From: Mycoemilia scoparia
Taxonomy: Eukaryota; Kickxellomycota; Kickxellomycetes; Kickxellales; Kickxellaceae
Assembly (NCBI GenBank): GCA_027575805.1
Contig: JANBPU010000040.1
Location: forward strand, 41,070-105,069
Direction: 5' to 3'
Length of the DNA: 64,000 nucleotides
How positions within the stretch are numbered: the stretch's first letter is position 1; the number at the start of each line of letters is the position of its first letter. A program made the translations under genes and the position numbers. Positions 10,725 through 22,505 of the stretch are shown piece by piece. The notes under the pieces are model-generated. The model was not told the origin of the DNA and made no database searches. It worked only from the letters and a program-made list of their open reading frames with translations.

Positions 10725-13397
10725 TATAAATATGTGATATGTCATGAGCAGTTTTAACTATAATTCTTATCGCCTTTAATAAAAATGTTTTTTACTTATG
10801 CCCTGACATTGTTATCTATTTGTGATTGTGGCTCTGATCCCTTTACGATTTATGAACTTTCTTTAACTTTATTTGCTATGGTTTTTCCCACTTATAAAAT
10901 GATAATCAGACTGTATCACTTTTCTAACAGCATTATTCAAGACTGTTTAAACTTGGATCAGCTATACAAATTAACCATGATGTCATCATGCCAGTGTATA
11001 TAATCTATATTAATTCGAATTATTGTTGTTAGTAGCCATAAAACTCGTAATGCAGTGAGCTTTGATTTTACTAATGACCACACATTATACTGAATAATGG
11101 ACTATTTTAAAGGCAGCGTGGAATAGCAGTTGAAAGGAAAAATTGTGCTGTTGTGGCCTTTACCATTTCAGTTTCTTGTTTTTAGCACTGTTTTATATAC
11201 TTTGTTGCTTTTTTACGGTTTACTGTTTTGCGACCATCAATCCATGTGCCTCTAATTCTGATATTATTATTAAATATGCTTAGGCAAAAGAATATTGGGA
11301 AGCTATTTCTATTGGTGGGAAATTCAACAGCTTTTTTGGCTTCCCAAGCTCCCAGTGAGAGCAGTTTATGACATAAAGGTAGAATTGAGCCCCAAAGTGT
11401 GGTTCATCATTATATAAAATATAAATGTTCTTTTGATCATTGGTGATGCTAGAGAAAAGGACTACCCATACCATACCTCAAGCTACTGTTTCGACTAGCT
11501 CAATCAGTAGAGCATGAGATTCTTAATCTCAAGGCTGCTGTTTGCCCCCTCCCCCCCCCCCCACGTTGAGCACTTCTTGCTTCTTTCCCCAGCACCTGTA
11601 CGTCAATTAATATTAGTAAGCATAATTTTACGTAGTTTGCGCCAGCATTGGTTTAAATTTATTTCAACAAACATTCAATTCGCCAATTAAGCTAAATGAC
11701 TATTCTGGAGTCAAGATCTGGGAATTAAAAGTCCAATTAAAGGCATTTCCTTTCGTTTTCTTATACTTTAACATGCTTGAAGAAAGAGTATACATCTAAA
11801 ATTGTCTGCACAATATTTATTACCTTTAGACATCAGAATATTCTTTTTCTACATTAAACCTGTTTTTCTCTGTAATTAAAGCTTCTAGACCCGATATTTG
11901 AACAATAATCAAGCTTTGCAAAAATAATCTAAATAACAAGGGAGCCTAAATTATCTCTCGACTTTGTAAAACATAATTGGTTTCCGAATATATGTACACA
12001 CACATATATATATGTGTGTGTGTGAACTTTAACTTAAAAGATTGTTATTGTTTATAATAAAAAGGGACCTTGAATGTCAGGCATTACGCATCTATAGGGT
12101 CACGGGCAGATCCTTTGTTTTCTAAGTTCCGGCTTGAGATTGAATATACAAAGAGAAGGTAATATTGTTGTTCAAAGACCATAGATATTTTTATTTTGCT
12201 TTGTTCTTTAGACTAGAAAGTAGATCGTCTTGGCAAACTCTTTACGGATATTGGAATGTCATCAACAAGAGCAGCAGCAGCACATTCATGGGTCATGCCT
12301 CTTTGATTTTGGTTGAGGAAAATACATGTGAAATCTTTGAATTGCCCTTGTCTGTATTATAATTAGTATAGATTCTTGGAGTTGACATTGGCTTAATACA
12401 TATACTTGGGTGCAAAATCAAAGTGTATACCAGTGTTGTATATCGTATTGCATTATATCTAAGACACACCTGCTTACATTCAGATCTACAAAGAGTTAAG
12501 TATATATTTAGCCCAAGCAAGCATACATATATCCGCCGCCGTCAAGAATTCAATGAACCAGCTCCAGTTCCCGTCCATGTATGCAAAGGTATGTTATGCA
12601 TTGCATGCATTAGTGATTTGAATAGGCAATTTGTTGATGTTAATGTGAATCCCGCTACGTATCAAATGCTGTTGCAAAACTTGTTGTTGCAATTGGATAA
12701 ACGGTACCAGTAAATATGGCGGCGAAGAAGAATAGTCATTTTGGCATATCTGTACGCCGAGCTGCATGTAAATATTGGGCGGTCGATGGGGAGTATGGGA
12801 AACCAATTGCACATACACACGCAGCAAAGGAGAATCCAATAATTATTTTTGTATGATAAAGGAAAGAAAAATGTGCTGAGAAAAGGAAGGCTGAAACTAT
12901 ACCGGTTCTTGGCTGGTATAAAGTTGTTTATTTTGTTGTATTGAAATCCCGATTCAAAATGGTGTGCAAATAAAGTTGTAGTGGTGACAATAATTCATGG
13001 GGCTTTTTGCCAAAGAGCTTTGAGGTTCAAATGTATAAACGCTCGCAAAGGGCAAGAGGAATTTTGCATATTCCGTTTATGTCTGCTGACAAGTATTGCA
13101 TTAGTAATGTGGATTGTAGGGCTGTATTCACCATGCCATGGTGGAATCTCCGTTTTGGATATCCTTAATGAGTGTATGCAAAGAGTGGTTAATGGGTTTC
13201 AATGTCAAGGCAAATATGTGGACTTTGCAATATATTACATTAAGTTAAACAAGCGCACAAATTAAGAAACAATTAGGTGAAGATGAAAAGCAGATGTAAC
13301 TAGAGAAGGATAGGAGAGATGGAAAAGGTGATGAGATAAAGAGAATGCTGGGATGTGTGTTTTGGGATGGTGTCATTATGTATGTGTATTAATGAGA
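10725..13397. other. intergenic region between convergent receptor genes 1 and 2
   Basis: Convergent 3' flanks. It contains the degenerate tRNA-Lys at 11489-11571 and an (AC)/(TG) palindromic tract near 11994-12022. No supported protein gene. The open frames at 12165, 12423 and 12981 are below 100 codons and show no domain or splice pattern. Confidence 0.5.
11489..11571 (+). pseudogene. degenerate tRNA-Lys (anticodon CTT)
   Basis: The D-arm TAGCTCAATCAGTAGAGC and anticodon arm TGAGA-TTCTTAA-TCTCA are intact and give anticodon CTT (Lys). The acceptor strands TTTCGAC and GTTGAGC still pair at most positions, including G:U pairs. The T-arm is destroyed: instead of a stem with GGTTCGA there is CTGCTGTTTGCCCCCT followed by a run of 12 C (about 11551-11562) before the 3' acceptor strand. 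A folded T-arm looks impossible, so I call it a pseudogene. The C run might instead be an assembly or sequencing artefact inside a real tRNA gene. Confidence 0.7.
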
Positions 13398-15290
13398 TTA
13401 TAAAATAATGGTGCCTGAATAAAGACGCTTGTAGACTTCTTCATCATACTTGTAAGCCGGCCCTTCATCCGAATGGTTGCTATGGATAGAGAAGCCACTG
13501 CTGCCATTGACGTTTATGTCATTTGTACGATTGCCAGATGCTGCTCTATGGCTTTGGCCGAAATGCTGCTGCTGCTGCTGATGTTGAATGTTTGGTGAAT
13601 GTGGTGGAGAGGTCATTGTGCCCCTGTTGGCTGGAATACCAAGGGTATTGGAAATGCTGTTGCCATAGTAATAACTGTTATTGTGTGCGGGAATAATGGT
13701 CGAGCTGTTGCTAAGGTGGTGATGATGATGGCGGTTGTTATTGGCAATTGGAGTGGCACTGGTTTGAGAAAAGTCATTGGGAATGCTTTCGGAACTTCTG
13801 TTGGAATGGCTACTAGACAGGTATGATATCGAATCTATGGCCAAATGACCATTAAGGTGGTTTATGTTTTTGATGACAGTCGCACCATGGTTAGTTCCAG
13901 CCAAAGTACCATTAAAGCTAGTACTAAGAACCCCATCAATAGTATTAACAGCATGGCTTGGAGGAAAGCCATGTGGTTGTTGTCCATTATTGACTGTCGT
14001 GGCATTGTTTTTCTCACAAACAACATTATTGCTACCTCTACCGCCTCTGGATGCCCACCATTCCTTGAGATTGGATCGGAGCTGTCTCCAAAAGTTATCC
14101 ATGGTAGGGTTAATTAGAAAGATGACAAAGTTGAATATACCTTGCAGAGATGGCATCAAAAGACACAGGTGCCCAAGCTCAATCGGGGCATCGACCGCAG
14201 TGTGGTAAGCAATAATCCATGGCGTGGTAATGATGGGTATAAGTGGATATAAAAAGAGCCGCATAACCATGAACCGAATCTCTCTTCTGCGACGGGCAAT
14301 GTAGGCAGGCTTTTTGCTAAATGTGCAAGTTGGGTTGAAGAGATACGATGCCTGGATAACACCATTTCCAAAGTTTGCTGGAAGGCAGGCATCGCTTCTT
14401 TTTCCAATACTCATGGCTACATTTTCGGGACTCATTCCTAGCTGTGTCTTTGGAGTGCCGTCGGAATTAAAGCCAGCTGCACCACTTTGAGCTGCGCTAA
14501 GAACGGTGTTGCTTTGCTGGATGGGATAGTAAGATGTTCCGGCATAGTTTTCGGTAGGATGGCTGTCGCTGCCTTCAGGGCGATTAAAGGATATCTCAGC
14601 AGCAGTTCGTCGCCATATAGGAAGAAGCTTGAACACAACCATAGTGCAAACGGCCAAACACCAGAGGATGCCCAAAGCCATCCACACGTAGATAAGCCAG
14701 GCCTTGGTCCGGATGTCCTTCTTGCTTCCATCGACAATAACTAGAGATTGGATTTCGCTGATTTCAAAGATATCTTTGTATATGTAAAACATAGGCTGAG
14801 TAATGATAATAGCTAAAGCCCAGGCAACAAGTTCGTACCACCGACTAAGCTTGCGGGCTAGCTTGGACCTGTTAAGTATAGCGGTAAAGTAGAGATGAGT
14901 CGCAATACAGCAGGTCGCAAAAACCATGACGGCCATACCTAAAAACCATAGCCAAAACATCGCCCGAAGCTTAAGCTTGGGTGTTTTGCTCGTGTACTTT
15001 TGATTATAGAGAAAAACGTGGCCTAGTGCGTACAATATGTCTCCAAGGGCTATGGATGCTGATAGTCGGAATGACGGCCTTTCAGTGAAGTCTCTGTGGC
15101 GAATACAGCACAAAACAATGAGTATTGTGATGGATGAGAGAACTATGCAGACGATATTGAGGTTATAGATAGGGGCCATCCATGGGTATTTTTTACTATA
15201 TGTGACTAGGAAGACCATTCCGCGGTATATCCCGGATGTCGTTCTTGGGTTTAGAACCATATCTGGGGGTAGCTGTGGCATCAGGTCCAT
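13398..15290 (-). CDS. seven-transmembrane receptor, paralogue 2 of 5
   Basis: 630 aa from the first in-frame ATG (15290). The open frame extends 53 codons further upstream but has no ATG, and the chosen start matches the N-terminal length of paralogue 1. Visible features are TM1 ending in L-I-V-L-C-C-I-R-H-R-D-F, E-R-P-S-F-R-L-S-A-S-I (residues 70-80), S-R-W-Y-E-L-V-A-W before TM4, R-R-R-R-E-I-R-F-M-V-M-R-L before TM6 and L-I-N-P-T-M-D-N-F-W closing TM7. The C-tail of about 200 residues has His and Gln homopolymer runs. It is the closest sister of the receptor at 8940, in convergent orientation, which suggests an inverted local duplication. Confidence 0.9.
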   Translation of the reverse strand: MDLMPQLPPDMVLNPRTTSGIYRGMVFLVTYSKKYPWMAPIYNLNIVCIVLSSITILIVLCCIRHRDFTERPSFRLSASIALGDILYALGHVFLYNQKYTSKTPKLKLRAMFWLWFLGMAVMVFATCCIATHLYFTAILNRSKLARKLSRWYELVAWALAIIITQPMFYIYKDIFEISEIQSLVIVDGSKKDIRTKAWLIYVWMALGILWCLAVCTMVVFKLLPIWRRTAAEISFNRPEGSDSHPTENYAGTSYYPIQQSNTVLSAAQSGAAGFNSDGTPKTQLGMSPENVAMSIGKRSDACLPANFGNGVIQASYLFNPTCTFSKKPAYIARRRREIRFMVMRLFLYPLIPIITTPWIIAYHTAVDAPIELGHLCLLMPSLQGIFNFVIFLINPTMDNFWRQLRSNLKEWWASRGGRGSNNVVCEKNNATTVNNGQQPHGFPPSHAVNTIDGVLSTSFNGTLAGTNHGATVIKNINHLNGHLAIDSISYLSSSHSNRSSESIPNDFSQTSATPIANNNRHHHHHLSNSSTIIPAHNNSYYYGNSISNTLGIPANRGTMTSPPHSPNIQHQQQQQHFGQSHRAASGNRTNDINVNGSSGFSIHSNHSDEGPAYKYDEEVYKRLYSGTIIL

Positions 15291-18200
15291 GGCTATATTG
15301 TGTTGTCTTGTGAAATCAAATGAATAACAAGTGGCGTATATAAAGACGGATTTATAGGTGATAGATGTGGTAGCTGATGTAGTAGGAATATTGGTGGAAG
15401 AGGCAAGATAAAAAGAGAGTAAAATGTATATGAAACGTAATACAAACAAACACCACCACTACTACTACCGCCACAGATATTATATAGAAAGAAACAGTGG
15501 GTCTACAAAGGGCCGTTGGTGGGGATTTGAATTTAAATAACTGGAAAAGACTCGGGCTGAATGTGTACAGATTTTGGGGAAAGGGTCTGGCACTTAAAAA
15601 GGACCTGATGTAAGTAAAGGGTGCTAAGGAGACACAGGTATTATAGGCTGAAAATGCTAGTGTGATATTAAGGAAGATGTTATTTTCTTTTTTTAGAGAA
15701 AGTCTTTAGGTCTTTGGATGCTTTATATAAACTCTCAAATCCGATAGAAGCAAACAACGGCATGAATCTCGCTAGTCAAACCAAGTGCCTATGACAAAGG
15801 CTCAAACATGAAACATGGCTGGCTGGCAGGTCTTATTCTTTCTTCTTGACGCTAAGCGAAGCATTAAAGGTGGAAATCCCTACAAGCTTCGTTTGGTGCT
15901 ACCTAAATTGGTGGACATTTAAATGCAAGGATCTTCCACTACGCTGCAGTACCCGTTTTCTCAACCCCACAGACATATCCACACACCTGTTTGAAAAACA
16001 AGGGCACAAAGGAGTGCAGGGAAATATTATTATTAATGTTGAGCTGCAACATTTTGCTCACTGGCTAGCCGAGCCTTTCTCAGTAAAAGCGCTATTATTG
16101 ACCACTTATCAAGTACAAATAACGAAACCACAGTCTTTGAGCCATTATGGATTACATACTACTAACACTGATACAAATACTCGCATGCACGAATATCGCT
16201 ACTCAATCATTTAGTACAGTTGGCATCGACCAAAGTACATTCTATTTTTACATTTTTGTGGTTGATTGAGCAAGAAATTCAATACTTCAAAACAACAACC
16301 AAGCTCAAGTTTTCGATCATTATCACAGCAGACGCATGTGCGTGTTCTAGAGGAAGGGAAAGAGGTCATAGTTAAACACCAAATTGCCATACAGCCAATT
16401 TCCTATACAGGCGCTAATATATCATAGATAGTCCAAAACCATATTATTATTTTTGTGTGCATGTTTACTTAATTTGGAGCACAGGCACGTCATTGCTATT
16501 ATCCCTCCCTTCTCTGCATGACCATCGCCTCTTTTGCTTTTCAACCCTTTTTGTACAATAAGAGTGGTCAATTATAGAAGATTGGTAAACTAGCCATGTT
16601 TATCCATCCTCAACGCATTTCCTATTCACTTTTATTTTATGGATTTATTATTAGAAACATATGTTTAAAAGTTGTGCGATTAAGTTCTTTGCACACATAC
16701 ATCATGATTTAGAGGTGGTTTTATGGCAAAGTATGACATAGGAATATCACTAAACCTTATTGTGTTCATAAATGAGTTATACAAGTAAATCTTATTTTGG
16801 CAATTAGTCATGATTGGCAGTGAGAGATCTCCTTCCTATATATCAGACTTGTACTTTGTCTAATTCACTAGTTCCAGGATCGTTGCTACTAAAGCTGTAG
16901 CTATCAGCGAGTATATAATAAACACAGTACCATATAAATCCTATACCTCATCAACTAGCTAATATGATGTACAGTATCTAAAGACTAAGTGTTATTCATC
17001 AAATGCATGCTACTGGAAGGAGTGGCTTTAATGGTCCATATATATATTACAAAAACAGCATATCATTTTTCTTTGGTGCCTACTTGCTTTATAAAAGATC
17101 GATATCTGATAGCAAATAATGAATATAGATTAATATATTTATGGGAAAACAAAACGAGTTCACATCTGCCTAGCAGAGCCGAAAGTTTGCCTATTTTTAG
17201 CCTTTAGATTCTTTGTATATGGTCGAGTTGTTTGCATCCAATGACAAACATGACTACACTAATGTGCAAGTATGGTCACAAGGATTGAAAGTGGGGGACT
17301 ATGTACCTAGAGCACGTTTTATAAGGTAAGTATACGTGGTCATAGGAATCCACCACGATATGGGGCATTGGATTTCCAGCCCATTTGCTTGTGATAAACC
17401 AGAATAATCCCGGTTCATACTGGTATTAGAAAGCGAGACCACCACAATTTACTATTTTTAAACAATTGTGTTGATTGCAGATCAATTGTAATTGACAACA
17501 TGTTACACATAATAGTATCCCTTACCCATCACCGAATATAACAATGAAAATATTATAAGGAATTCGAAACCTTATTCTATAAACTAAATGAGAGCTATCA
17601 TTAATAGCTTAAAGATTTATAAATGTAAACATAAGGTGATAGAGTCAAATTTGATATACTATTCCTGTGATCACAATGGTGTGGATTTGGTATAGAGCGA
17701 TAATTTATTTATAGGATCAAGCTTTGCTAGTAATCAGCCGTAAAATGACCATGTGTGGCCCTGGCCGAAATTACATTTTGTTATTAAACACTATCCCAAC
17801 AGATTATAACTCAGAGTTAGAGTTATTTTAGTCAGAGTAGGTGTGCTGTAAATACTTTTCAGCTTTATTTTTGGGTCCATTTTTGTATAACTTTTTGTGG
17901 TTTTCAGCCATATAGCGTACACGTAAAGTGCTGACTCACTCTTCATCTTAGTCTTTCTTCACAATGTCGCTTCAACATCCAATTATTGTACTATTGAGTA
18001 TACCAACAAACTGATTATACTGTTCAGTAATAATGTTACACAATCTTATCTACTACATTGTTTCTGTATAGTCATTTTGTGTCATTCACAGATTACATGT
18101 TAGAAACAGTCTTCTTCAGCAGCTTCTTGTTAATGCAAATTTACAGTAGAAAGTTGACAATAGCAAGATAATGGTGGATTTAGGTATATGGGTAGTTATT

Positions 18201-18598
18201 TTTGAAGGACTAAATTAATATTATCAATGATAATATAAGCTTGGCCAGTATGCGAGATGAAATTGGCATATTAGTAAAAATAAATAACCATTCAAAAATA
18301 AACACATATTATGTGATGTTGAGCAAATTTATCAGATAACTAAATGCAATTTAAAAGACTACTTTGCCGAAAGACTTTACCTGAAGTGTGCAAAGAGGAT
18401 TTCGTGATGTGCATTACTGTATTTAAAGGTGAAAGCGATGGTGGTATAAAATTATATAAAGTTGATGGATATATAAAAAGAGCCAATTTGAAGAGAGAGC
18501 AAGAATAGCTGAAAATAGAATAAAACAAATGTGTTGATGTGTAAGGAGGTATGAAAAAAGTGAATAAAATATTGGTACAGCCTATTGTTTGTATACCA
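15291..18598. other. intergenic between receptor genes 2 and 3
   Basis: AT-rich, with no supported gene. It includes the probable promoter of receptor 2 (upstream of 15290 on the minus strand) and a 124-bp A-type MITE at 18186-18309. The open frame at 15846-16214 (122 codons) begins at a non-ATG codon and shows no recognisable domain. Confidence 0.5.
18186..18309 (+). repeat. MITE family A, diverged copy (124 bp)
   Basis: The termini match the family (ATATGGGTAGTTATTTTTGA at left; CATTCAAAAATAAACACATAT at right in inverted form), but the core is unlike the 121-bp and 106-bp subtypes. Flanked by TA-containing sequence. Probably an independent internal-deletion derivative of the same autonomous element. 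Confidence 0.55.
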
Positions 18599-20083
18599 CT
18601 AATTTGTATCTAGTGGTGGTGGATTTTCAGGAGGAATGTTGCTCGTTTTAGATAGCCTTTGTTTTTTTAGCTTTACCAGGCCAGCCCAGAATGAATCCAG
18701 CATCGGGTTGATTAAAAGTGCAACATGACATAGAATGGATTGGCAGCACATTAGAGTCCCACCAATGTCGCTGTATGAAGTAAACCTGCTAGGTGCAACA
18801 ATGGCGGCAGGAAGAACCCAGCATGTAAGAATCGGTATTATTGGGCAAAATGCTATTCGAAGAATTGCAAACTTGATTTTCTTGTCTGCCTCCGATTCCT
18901 GTTCTCTCTCCTCACAATCCCCGTTTGCTAGATTTGGTCTAGAGTTCGACATATCAAAACTTCTTCTCTGACTGTAATGGTTGTTGGTGGTTTCTTGGTA
19001 TCCTTGAACCGTATGATTTCTGCTTCTGCTTTCTAAACCAACATTATTCCAGTCGGTGTTACTTCTATTGGGAGAGGAATGCATGCCTCTACGGTTGTTT
19101 CTTGTTGAATCATCCTCTTTTGAATAAACATTAATAGTAGAAGACGCGCCTCCATCTGAGTTTAGATCCGCGCTTATATTCTCCCTATGTATCTGCCACC
19201 TGCTATTGTCACCACCACTATCACCACCGCTTTGGTTGTAGTAGTCTCGGCTGTTATTACCATCAGTGGCATAATTCGTGGTCCTTTGAGAAAATGACTG
19301 ATCAACTCTTAAATCATCCGGAGACAACAAAGTCTCTGTCTTGTAGCTGTTCAATGTGTCTCCCTCTGGGATAACCAGCTTCCGTGATCTTACCGCAGCG
19401 TTTGAAGATGTGCCTTGTCTTCCTCGATGGCGACCAGCAGCGCTTGGTTTGAATATTGGATATAAAGTAAACCAAACAATGACTATGACTGCAAAGCAAT
19501 ATAATAGACCGACGGCCTGAAAGGAATATATTGCGCCACTCTTCATCAAGAAATCTTCGTCTGATTCATCCAGGACCATAAAGTCCTCAACCTTGTTCTT
19601 TCTGATAACTACCTTGAAGGCATAGAACGCAGGATGGGCAAGGATAATCCCAATGACCCAAACACCCAGTTCGTACCATGGACATAGTCTGCGAGCCCAC
19701 CTTTGTTTTCTGAACACAACTGTCAAGTGTAGGTGCAAAGCAATGGCAGTCATGGCAAATATGAATGTGCTCATTGATAATATATAGAAGAATAGCAGTG
19801 CTCTTAGGCTGGTCTCTCCCAATTTGCCGATAAACTGTTCATTGTTTATAAGCAAGGAGATGATGGAAAACATTAGGTCAGACACGGCTGTTGATATCAA
19901 TAGACGAAACGATGGCCTGGTTATAAACTCTGGATGTTTTATGCGAGATATTCCAACTATTATCGTAAGTGTAGCTACAGGCAACGTTATATAGCTTAGT
20001 ATTTTAATCGCATTCGACCAGCCATCGATTTTGGTGAAAAAGGTCACATAGAATAAGTCGTTTTGCGGTGAGTTTTGCATCAT
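18599..20083 (-). CDS. seven-transmembrane receptor, paralogue 3 of 5
   Basis: 494 aa, intronless. Shorter and more diverged than paralogues 1 and 2 but with the same landmarks: T-R-P-S-F-R-L-L-I-S after TM1, L-H-L-H-L-T-V-V-F in TM3, C-P-W-Y-E-L-G-V-W before TM4, K-K-I-K-F-A-I-L-R-I-A at the start of TM6 and L-I-N-P-M-L-D-S-F-W at the end of TM7. The third loop is hydrophilic, rich in Ser/Asn/Asp/Arg, and about 170 residues. The C-terminal tail is very short (about 30 residues), unlike the other four. Two Met codons open the frame and I took the first. Confidence 0.88.
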   Translation of the reverse strand: MMQNSPQNDLFYVTFFTKIDGWSNAIKILSYITLPVATLTIIVGISRIKHPEFITRPSFRLLISTAVSDLMFSIISLLINNEQFIGKLGETSLRALLFFYILSMSTFIFAMTAIALHLHLTVVFRKQRWARRLCPWYELGVWVIGIILAHPAFYAFKVVIRKNKVEDFMVLDESDEDFLMKSGAIYSFQAVGLLYCFAVIVIVWFTLYPIFKPSAAGRHRGRQGTSSNAAVRSRKLVIPEGDTLNSYKTETLLSPDDLRVDQSFSQRTTNYATDGNNSRDYYNQSGGDSGGDNSRWQIHRENISADLNSDGGASSTINVYSKEDDSTRNNRRGMHSSPNRSNTDWNNVGLESRSRNHTVQGYQETTNNHYSQRRSFDMSNSRPNLANGDCEEREQESEADKKIKFAILRIAFCPIIPILTCWVLPAAIVAPSRFTSYSDIGGTLMCCQSILCHVALLINPMLDSFWAGLVKLKKQRLSKTSNIPPENPPPLDTN

Positions 20084-21926
20084 TTTATTTTATCTTGGGA
20101 TAATATTATATCTGTTATAGTGCGAGTATATATGTATATTTATGCGGATTTTAATTGTTATGTTATTCTTAGCAGTTGATGTTATATCAAAAGTGCTTGA
20201 ACCTTGTTGGCACGTTTGGTAATCAATAGATGATGATCGACAAGGTAGGCTTTTTGTCAAATAGATTGAGCAATGCCCATATAAGAGGTATAAAAACTAG
20301 TGAAAGCCAAGGTATAGACCAAGACTTTATGCAAGAAGTTAATACCAGATAGTCAAAAGTTTACCGAGATAAGTTATATTAGGTGTAAAATAAAAATAGA
20401 AAAAGAGCAAAACAAAAGAAAAACGGGATGAAAGTTTACCATCGTATCAACATTGGGCTAAAGGCACTAAACATGGACTTTCCATCCAACAGTAAGCGGA
20501 AAGGATATGGCAGAAGTCATGTAGTAAAAACATTATCCAGCCACCATTGCGCTCTCTACCACCAACAACAATGCAGCACATATCACAAAAGTGGGGAGAC
20601 AATATCTATAGTTGATATATCTGCTGCTCTACATCACTTAATATGGTCAAGTGAAAGAGACAAAGTCGTAATCCCATTTGCCTTCCTATTCTAATACTAC
20701 TGCCTCTATAAAGGCCTTAATGGCTGTTTTGACTGGAGTCATCTCTCAGTCAGCTGTGTTAATAATAACATACATACACATTATGTACATTATACTTGAA
20801 TGTTTTGGCAGTAATGGCATTTGAAAGGCCTTCTTTCTTAATACCCCCCCTTTTTTTCTAAGCCACTGTGTGCCAGCATTGCCATGGATTCTGGTTTCAT
20901 CAGAGTTCAAGTGCTTGCTAATGGCCGCCTTTATTGGTGATGGTTATCGGAATGATTAGCAATAGTATAGATTTAAAAACCATACTTCATCAACAATGAC
21001 TTTGGAGTGAATCACCAACGCCACTTTATTCTTGCATGATTCTATATGTAGATAGTAAAATTAACATTTGTTTAAAGGCTTTACGCTATAAAAATCCAAT
21101 ACACATGAGTGAAGCTATGTAGCAACTGTATCTTCTAAGCATTGTCAAATAGTAGTTAAAAATCTCGTATGTGTTCAAAATAGCAAAATTCCTATATTAT
21201 CAACCCCATTATTTTATGGGAAATTCACATTTAGTTGATGGATTGGGACTTTAAATACATATAAATGCTATTTAACACACACATCTAAACCTATATTCCG
21301 ATCAATAGTTTTCTTACCAATGATTCGTCTTTAATATGGGTAGTTGTTTTTGAAGTGTGACTATTTGATAGCCAACCGTGATTGCTCCTATAATCGTTGG
21401 CTATCAAAAGGCACCCTTCAAAAATTATGATCCAAATATTAGTAACCATATCAATGTCTTTGTGCCAAGATATTTCTACATTTAATATAATTGCACCTAT
21501 TAGGATATTTTGTGTTATAAAACAAATGATGGCTGATGGAAAAATAAGTCACAATTGAAGAGGTCACTCCCTTTAAGTACTGTGGATACAATATTTATAT
21601 TTAGATAGTTACACACATGTAAAAAGACACTCAGATAAAGTGGTTAAATCACTGTGGAAATAGAAAAAAGAAAGGAGGCTGAAATAGTATAATTCTATTG
21701 CTAGTTTTATCACCACGATCAATAATAAATGTACATCAAATCGTCGTCATCACTGTTGTTATTGTCGTTAACATGGTTGATATTTTGTTGCTAACATCGA
21801 GGAGGGAGGGGATGATATAGTTGGCCATAATAACAGGGTGTGTGCGCGAGATAAAGAAAGCCGGGAGGAGGAGATAATCGGGAGATTCTTGATCATAATG
21901 GTTCATTTGAAACCGCTACAAGCGGC
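20084..21926. other. intergenic between receptor 3 and the SOD-like gene
   Basis: Contains the promoter side of receptor 3 and a 106-bp A-type MITE at 21334-21439. No supported gene. The frame at 20428-20694 (88 codons) is polar and unremarkable. Confidence 0.5.
21334..21439 (+). repeat. MITE family A, 106-bp subtype, copy 1
   Basis: Starts ATATGGGTAGTTGTTTTTGA and ends CCTTCAAAAATTATGATCCA followed by AATAT. The core TTTGATAGCCAAC and its inverted partner GTTGGCTATCAAA make the whole element a long hairpin. The sister copy is at 31088-31193. Confidence 0.75.
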
Positions 21927-22505
21927 TTAGTACTTCTTTGGTGGGATACATTTGCCCTTACCGTCCTTGATAAGGTTGATGGTGCCACAGCATATCTTCT
22001 TTCCGCTAGAGTTATGAACAACAATGGAAGTGCCGGCCTTAGCCAACTTGGTTGGATCATAAAGACCGAGACTGTTAGTCTTAAAGCTTCCAGTGAGTTT
22101 GCTACCAGTGATGTTACCATAGACACCAGCAAGGTCACCCATTTCGCAAGTCTTGGCAGGGTTATTGGGGTCACACTTTGTACCCTTTACAATTCCAGTT
22201 GGGTTGAAATGGCCACCAACAGAAGTGCAGTCGCTAGTGAGGTCATCTGCAGCAACAGGGTTTTCGTGGATGTGCCACATGTAGCTTTCTGATTTATTGA
22301 CGAGGTAGTCGACCTTGTATTCAGCGATTGTCTCATATTTCTTTTTGTCTCCGTTCAAATAATCTAGCTTGAAGGTGAATGTACCTCTGAAGTCTTCGCA
22401 GACTAGGTAGGCCTTGGCAACATCATACCAAGCGTCAACGGTAATAGATGTAAGAGAAGTAACAGCAGCAAAGGCGAGGGCGATGGTGGAGGTTTTGACG
22501 AGCAT
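21927..22505 (-). CDS. secreted Cu/Zn-superoxide-dismutase-like protein, apparently copper-only
   Basis: 192 aa with a signal peptide at about 1-24. The SOD_Cu fold is recognisable. W-H-I-H gives copper ligands H78 and H80, G-G-H-F-N-P gives the bridging H99, and S-I-V-V-H gives copper ligand H164. Cys93 and Cys173 match the conserved disulfide (numbering in this protein). Of the zinc set, the second and third histidines are missing: the usual N-P-H is N-P-T, and the usual R-H-V-G-D-L is C-E-M-G-D-L, while Asp124 remains. This resembles the fungal extracellular copper-only SODs such as Candida Sod5, which lack bound zinc. The active-site Arg of classic SODs is replaced by Lys. Potential N-glycosylation sites are at N70, N131 and N165. 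The likely role is extracellular superoxide disproportionation or redox signalling, though loss of activity is possible. Confidence 0.85.
   Translation of the reverse strand: MLVKTSTIALAFAAVTSLTSITVDAWYDVAKAYLVCEDFRGTFTFKLDYLNGDKKKYETIAEYKVDYLVNKSESYMWHIHENPVAADDLTSDCTSVGGHFNPTGIVKGTKCDPNNPAKTCEMGDLAGVYGNITGSKLTGSFKTNSLGLYDPTKLAKAGTSIVVHNSSGKKICCGTINLIKDGKGKCIPPKKY

Noticed and set aside
15846..16214. 122-codon plus-strand frame
   Set aside because: Starts with a non-ATG codon, has no domain or signal, and its composition resembles the surrounding intergenic DNA.
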